From Macrothele yani (Eukaryota; Arthropoda; Arachnida; Araneae; Macrothelidae), in the NCBI GenBank assembly GCA_039090855.1, contig CM077034.1, positions 229,589,005 to 229,653,004 on the forward strand: a stretch of DNA of 64,000 bases, given 5' to 3'. Under the pieces are notes generated by a model that was given only the letters and a program-made list of their open reading frames with translations, was not told the DNA's origin and did not search any database. How positions within the stretch are numbered: the stretch's first letter is position 1; the number at the start of each line of letters is the position of its first letter. Of this stretch, positions 59,727 through 64,000 are shown in pieces. Both the position numbers and the translations under genes were made by a program.

Positions 59727-61253
59727 TACACTGCTTGACAATTGCTAAGGACGGATCATAAACGGCTATATAGCGCAAAAAAAAGTAAGTGTGGTTGGAT
59801 GCCAAGTGAAATAAAATAATGTCAGAATGCCAGGACATTACAAGAAAGACAATTTATTGTGCTCTGAAATCCAGAAGGCTTTGGAACGTGTTCAAGGGAC
59901 AAACAGGCCATTTTGTGCAGAATACGTAAACGTGAAAAAAATGCAATTACCGTCCGCAGGCGTAAGATGTCAATACGGGATATGGCCACCATGGAGGGCG
60001 ATGCAAGATTCCACACGTCGTGTCATGCTTTGCACAACATTATCAAGCAGTTGTTGGGGTAATTTATCCCATTCCTCTGTCAGTGCACGGATGAGGGTGT
60101 CCTTGTTTATTGGAGGGCATTGGCGACCAGTAAGACTCCTCCCCAAAGCATCCCACACATTTTCAATGGGATTCAGATCTGGAGAACGTGCTGGCCATAC
60201 GAGGCGTTGAATATCCTCGTTCTCAAGACACTCCTGGACAGCGACTGTTCGATGACATGTTGCGTTGTCTTCCATGAAAATGAATCTATCACCGACAGCA
60301 CAACGGAACATGCGAACATGAGGGAGCAGAACATCATTAATGTATCGTTGGCCAGTCATAGTCCCAGTTGGAAGCACATAGAGGGACGTACGGCCATTGA
60401 TCATGATGCCAGCCCATACCATGACACTACATGTCGGATATCGGTCCCTTTCCTGTATGTTTGCTGGACAATACGCAGTACCACTATCACGCCAGATCAG
60501 TTGTCATCGACAATCAGACGATAGACTGTATCTACTCTCATCTGAGAAGAGGACAGCAGACCAGTCGTTATCAGTCCAATTGCGATGTTGATGGCACCAT
60601 TGCAAACGGGCGGTACGGTGACGTCTGGACAATGGGATGCACACAACAGGACGGCGGGCGTATAGTCCTCCTTCATGCAAACGTCTGGCGACAGTTTTTC
60701 GGGAGATCCGCTTGCCAGTAGCAGCCATAAACTGATTTGCTACCTCCCTAGCTGTGCTGCGCCGGTGTCTTTTTGTTGATAGCACTATGTACCGATCTTC
60801 TGCAGGTGTCGTACTGCGAACACGACCTCCCCGTGACGTTTGCTACACTCTCCATTTGTTTGAAATGATTTCCAAAGCCTTGAAACAACACTGTGGCTGA
60901 CGTCGAACTCACTGGCAACATCTGTTATTTTTCGCCCTTCTTCAATCTTGCCAATAATACGGCCACGCGTAAAATCATCTAGGTGATGTCGGGAAGACAT
61001 ACTGAAAATTGCAACTTCGTCAATTGATTCTTTCCCTTTCAACTTTGCGTTTGAACAACAACGGTCAATACGCGTCAAATCCTTTATATCTCTTATCAGC
61101 GCTATGACGTCACGAACAAGTTCGGCAATCCAAAATTTGCATACGCACAACACGTCTTACTGTATCCCGCACTTATGCTAATTTCCACATTTTCCTTCCT
61201 TCCATTTTATGGTTGCTATTGTCATCCGTCCTTAGCAATTGTCCGGCAGTGTA
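59727..61253 (-). mobile_element. Tc1-like transposon, copy 2
   Basis: TAcactgcttgacaattgct begins at 59727 and the inverted end gtccggcagtgTA closes at 61253; inner TIR attgctaaggacggat is shared with copy 1 (37405-38943). The two copies are nearly identical over the transposase; copy 2 lacks a few bp next to the 5-prime UTR. No trace of other repeats at the insertion site. Confidence 0.92.
59970..61000 (-). pseudogene. Tc1-like transposase (DD34E), copy 2, one frameshift and one stop
   Basis: Start at 61000 (MSSRHHLDDFTRGRIIGKIE). HTH blocks KITDVASEFDVSHSVVSRLW and AREVANQFMAATGKRISRKT; RNWTDNDWSAVLFSDESRYS with the first Asp; FIFMEDNATCHRT with the second; ARSPDLNPIENVWDALGRSL with the Glu. 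Compared with copy 1 it keeps the 10 bp before the first Asp. It is broken by one frameshift near 60830 and one in-frame stop near 60504. The rest (60785-60504 and 60422-59970) is a single frame of normal length (about 343 codons in total), so this is the least damaged transposase in the window, but still not functional as it stands. Confidence 0.9.
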
Positions 61254-61288
61254 TGCGCACTGTGAAAACATTCATTAAAGAAAATATA

Positions 61289-61495
61289 TCCCGGTGGCAT
61301 AGTGGTCCAAGTGATGGCTTCTGATCATTCGTCCGAGATGGGTTCGGATCCCAGTGAGGCATGGATGTTGTGTCTGTCTCCCTTCCCTGAAAACCAGTGG
61401 CCCTAAATTAGGGACGGATGACTGCTTATATAGCCCACTGAGTTGCTCAAGATGGTCGTTAAACCTCCAATTAAAAAAAAAAAAAGAAAAGAAAT
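61289..61495 (+). mobile_element. tRNA-derived SINE, copy 2, poly(A)-tailed
   Basis: Box A tggcatagtgg (61295-61305), box B ggttcggatcc (61341-61351), body with ccctaaattagggacggatg and cgttaaacctccaatt, then an A-run at 61473-61485. Same family as 58020. Flanks agaaaatatat (before) and agaaatata (after the tail) suggest a target duplication of about 10 bp with one difference. This copy is not amplified. Confidence 0.85.
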
Positions 61496-61808
61496 ATAGT
61501 AGGGAGTCAGACAAAATTAACCAGGAGGGCCAGCCAGTAAAAAGGCTCTGGGAAGAACACTACTCTAAAAAAAAAGTTATGCCTCAGTACAACCCTCATA
61601 TTTTCTTTACATATTTTTTTTTATTTGTTTCATATATTGTACTAACTGATGCCTGTGATAAAGTTTTTTTTTTTTTTTTAATGGATTGTTGTGTTCATCA
61701 ATTTTTTACAGCATGTTAAACTCTGGTTCATGTTTTTGAATGTTTTAGTTGTGAAAATGATGAGATAAAGTTCTTATTGCGTAAGACAATTTTTAAAATA
61801 TTTTCCAG
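61496..61808. other. Unassigned AT-rich sequence, possibly intron
   Basis: No transposon similarity recognised. It ends in a pyrimidine-rich stretch and tattttccag, a good 3-prime splice site just before the candidate exon. Confidence 0.45.
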
Positions 61809-61889
61809 GCCCTTTTAATGCTCAAAGCGACTTCACAAGCCGCAGTTCAGTGCCTTGAACATTGTTACTTCATACTTCATCGGCAGCAG
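61809..61889 (+). CDS. Candidate internal exon of a host gene, 27 codons
   Basis: The 81-nt block is bordered by tattttccag on the left and gtatgt on the right, both canonical splice signals. It is a whole number of codons and only one of its three frames is open, giving ALLMLKATSQAAV at the start and CLEHCYFILHRQQ at the end: an amphipathic helix-like stretch with unbiased composition, unlike the surrounding AT-rich or repetitive DNA. No family could be named. No adjoining exon is visible, but both sides are occupied by transposons (SINE and Tc1 on the left, mariner starting 58 bp downstream of the donor on the right), as in a long repeat-filled intron. It could still be a chance open block. 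Confidence 0.4.
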
Positions 61890-61947
61890 GTATGTAGCCT
61901 CTTTGCTTTCCATGTTCATATATTGTAAGTACAGGTAGATCTCGGAA

Positions 61948-63247
61948 TACACAGTGCGTCAAAGAATTTTTAAGACTGGGTCTGTAAAATTAAATAGAAA
62001 CGAGAAATTATAATTTGTTTTGGTTTGTTATTCGAAATAAGTCCCTCCGGCTTCAATACACTTGTTACAGCGATTTAATAATGACTCGAATGCCTGTTCC
62101 AGTTCACTTTGCGGAATTGCCTCCAAAGCACGCGTCGAAGCTGTTTGTATAGTCAAAATATCATCAAAATAACACCCTTTTAACGTCATTTTAAGTTTTG
62201 GGAACAAAGAAAAGTCGCAGGGTGCTAAATCAGGCGAATACGGTGGATGATTCAACACACACATGTTATTTTTCGCCAAAAATCTACAAACAAGAAGTGA
62301 GGTGTGACTGGGTGCATTATCGTGCAACAAACACCAACTGTTTTCATCCCGATATTCTGGACGAATGCGACGAATTCTGCCCACCAAACGCCTCAAAACA
62401 TTTAAATAAAACTCACCAGTAATTGTTTGTCAACTTGGAACAAATTCTTTGTGGATAATACCCTTACTATCGAAGAATGTAATGAGCATTGTTTTGATTT
62501 TCGATGGAACTTTTCTTGTTTTTGGCTTGTGGGGAGTTTTTTGACTTCCATTCCGCACTTTGTCGCTTTGTTTCAGGATCATATTGAAAACACCATGTTT
62601 CATCACCTGTAACAATCGATTTTAAGAAGTTAGGATCATTTTCAGCGGCTGAAATGATGTCTCTGCAATGGGCACTTCTCCTTGATTTTTGTTCATTGGT
62701 TAACGTGTGTGGAACAAATTTAGCACAGACTTTTGTTTTGCCCAAATCTTCATGCAGGATGGTTCGAATCGTTTCTTTGTTGATGTTTAAAGACTCTTCC
62801 ATCATTCTTAGTGACGCACATCGATTGTTTGCCACGAAATCACGCACTTTTTCAATAATCTCAGGTGTCCTAGATGAACTTGGTCTTCCGGTATGCTTAT
62901 CATCTTCTAGCGTCCAAAAAAACGTTTGTGCCACAGGAAAACATTTGATCTACTTAAACAAAACTCACCGTAAACTTGTTTCATCATTTGGTACGTAGGC
63001 ACTTTTACCAAGTTTTGCATTAAATTTAATAACCGCCCTTTGTTCCATCTTAATAATTGAACATGAAAAAAATGTGACTTCTCTAATGAACGGCCGTTTC
63101 GTTTGAGTTACTTTAACAACTGCGCAGTACTTTTGGCAGAAAGCAAGCAGATGGTCACGGTTTATAACGCATTCGCGATTACACTGGTGGCGCCACCGTA
63201 GGCTGAAATCTAGCGCCAGTCTTAAAAATTCTTTGGCGCACTGTGTA
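61948..63247 (-). mobile_element. mariner transposon, copy 2
   Basis: TAcacagtgcgtcaaagaat at 61948 and the inverted end ttaaaaattctttggcgcac...tgTA at 63247, TA on both sides. Same family as 47948-49244, with near-identical length (1.30 kb). If the exon call at 61809 is right, it sits in the following intron. Confidence 0.93.
62028..63048 (-). pseudogene. mariner transposase (DD34D), copy 2, frameshifted
   Basis: Start at 63048: MEQRAVIKFNAKLGKSA, then a 5-nt deletion near 62997 breaks the frame; copy 1 is intact there. A second deletion near 62915 removes part of the block between WHKRF and DDKHTGRP. The remainder carries ASLRMMEESLNINKETIRTI, FLKSIVTGDETWCFQYDPET (first Asp), NSWCLLHDNAPSHTSLLVCR (second Asp) and NHPPYSPDLAPCDFSLFPKL (third Asp). 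A 3-base difference and frameshift near 62515 separate the two large frames, and a stop interrupts VPS-stop-QTITGEF. The two copies carry different lesions, so they decayed independently. Confidence 0.9.
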
Positions 63248-63274
63248 CACGGTTTCGGTATCCGCGTTTTCGGA

Positions 63275-63577
63275 TTTAGGCGCTTCAGTGGTGATTTGAG
63301 CAATGAGGAGCTGAGGACTATCATTGAGGACAATAACAAACGAAGCAACATATTTCAAGGAAGTTCAGCCTGCAATAAAGCTTACAACAAATTAAAAAAA
63401 AAAAAAATGGCAGAGGATTTCCGAATGGTCGACGCTTCAATGACAATTTTTGGAGACCATGATCCTGAAATAGTGAGAAGTGCTAAAGTGAAGAGAGAAG
63501 TCAAACATATTCTGAAATGTTACAAAGAGTTGAACAGTCAAATAGATGCTGAAGAAAACTCCACAGTCAACAATTAA
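63275..63577 (+). CDS. Uncertain coding remnant of unknown family
   Basis: The frame runs FGFRRFSGDLSNEELRTIIE, DNNKRSNIFQGSS, then across an A-run (63394-63407) KKKKMAEDFRMVDASMTIF, DHDPEIVRSAKVKREVKHIL and KCYKELNSQIDAEENSTVNN-stop. It starts right after mariner copy 2 with no start codon of its own beyond mariner sequence. Acidic, helix-rich and without low-complexity bias apart from the Lys run. I do not recognise it. It may be the end of another transposon-encoded protein, or a gene exon (a cttcag acceptor lies at about 63286). A strong hairpin follows the stop. Confidence 0.25.
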   Translation, partial: FRRFSGDLSNEELRTIIEDNNKRSNIFQGSSACNKAYNKLKKKKMAEDFRMVDASMTIFGDHDPEIVRSAKVKREVKHILKCYKELNSQIDAEENSTVNN

Positions 63578-63585
63578 ACATTTTT

Positions 63586-63646
63586 TGATGTTGCAGTCAG
63601 CGCAGTTCCTCTTTCCATCAGATGAACTGAACTGACTGCAACATCA
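63586..63646. other. Perfect 15-bp stem hairpin with inner stem
   Basis: tgatgttgcagtcag (63586-63600) and ctgactgcaacatca (63632-63646) are exact complements. Inside the 31-nt loop, agttc (63604-63608) pairs with gaact (63624-63628). It begins 9 bp after the stop codon of the preceding frame. It could be an RNA hairpin or the end of a small foldback element. Confidence 0.7.
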
Positions 63647-63739
63647 TCAGAACCTTCTGATATGATGAGGCAGAAGCTTACTGCTGTATTTAAGATGTGA
63701 AATTGGACTTTCTAAATTTACAGGGGACTCAGATCAGAT

Positions 63740-64000
63740 CAGATCGTATGTAGAGGATTTTTGGAAGAGGGTGTCTGACCCCAGGTCTTAAACAACCCTT
63801 AGAAATAGGAAGCTAGGAGATTTGGGCTAGAGTGCCCGATAGGAAAGGGACACGGAAGCGAGGTAGAAGACGCCCTTATTTACTATCGGGGTCAGAAGGC
63901 TTAACGTGCCCATTCAATGCTCTAGTAGATCAGATCTGATCATATGTAGAGGATTTTAGAAAGGGAGTGTCTGACCCCAGGTCTTAAACAACCCTTAGAA
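63740..64000. repeat. 196-bp direct repeat, running off the right edge
   Basis: tatgtagaggatttt at 63747 and 63943, each followed by gtgtctgaccccaggtctta and aacaacccttagaa. Each is preceded by a cluster of agatc motifs. The second copy is cut by the window end, so this is probably the beginning of another tandem array. Confidence 0.75.

Overview
This is a eukaryotic, almost certainly invertebrate animal (probably arthropod), repeat-dense window with no bacterial features. The evidence is two families each of mariner (DD34D) and Tc1-like transposons plus two further Tc1-like fragments, hAT remnants, Penelope-like retroelements (PLEs) carrying GIY-YIG endonuclease sequence, and tRNA-derived SINEs with A and B boxes. 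The species cannot be named from the sequence. No complete host gene is visible. The best host candidate is one 81-nt exon-like block at 61809-61889. About two thirds of the window is tandem repeat.

Layout. 1-23369: one decayed mariner transposase gene (minus strand) in which an internal 145-bp coding segment has expanded to about 159 tandem copies; the rest of the gene flanks the array on both sides. 23404-30031: a nested hAT-type non-autonomous element with TIRs and a perfect 8-bp target duplication, holding a GC-rich ~36-bp minisatellite, a palindromic PLE (A) and a 131-bp array. 30182-31438: 45-bp array. 32053-33262: Tc1-like element with DD36E spacing. 33346-35680: palindromic PLE B. 35875-40296: palindromic PLE C, one arm of which is split by a Tc1-like element (37405-38943). 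40748-42470: 37-bp array, hAT transposase remnant, 181-bp array, hairpin MITE. 42482-47744: palindromic PLE-like element D with a 14-bp target duplication and a 95-bp array expanded in one arm only. 47948-49244: mariner copy 1. 49490-56945: 108-bp array. 56964-57560: Tc1 remnant. 58020-59358: SINE whose body is amplified nine times. 59727-61253: second copy of the Tc1-like family. 61289-61495: second SINE. 61948-63247: mariner copy 2. 63740-64000: start of a 196-bp repeat.

Two themes stand out. First, satellites here repeatedly arise inside transposable elements: mariner, hAT, PLE D and a SINE each contain an array. Second, four independent PLE or PLE-like insertions are large palindromes with both 3-prime ends facing outward. 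Each has a central single-copy loop and a hammerhead-like CUGANGA/GAAA (or near-match) motif in its arms. In element C the junction is an 11-nt complementary stem around a 36-nt loop, which fits self-primed (snap-back) second-strand synthesis of the cDNA. All transposase and RT genes seen here are broken by stops, frameshifts or active-site changes.
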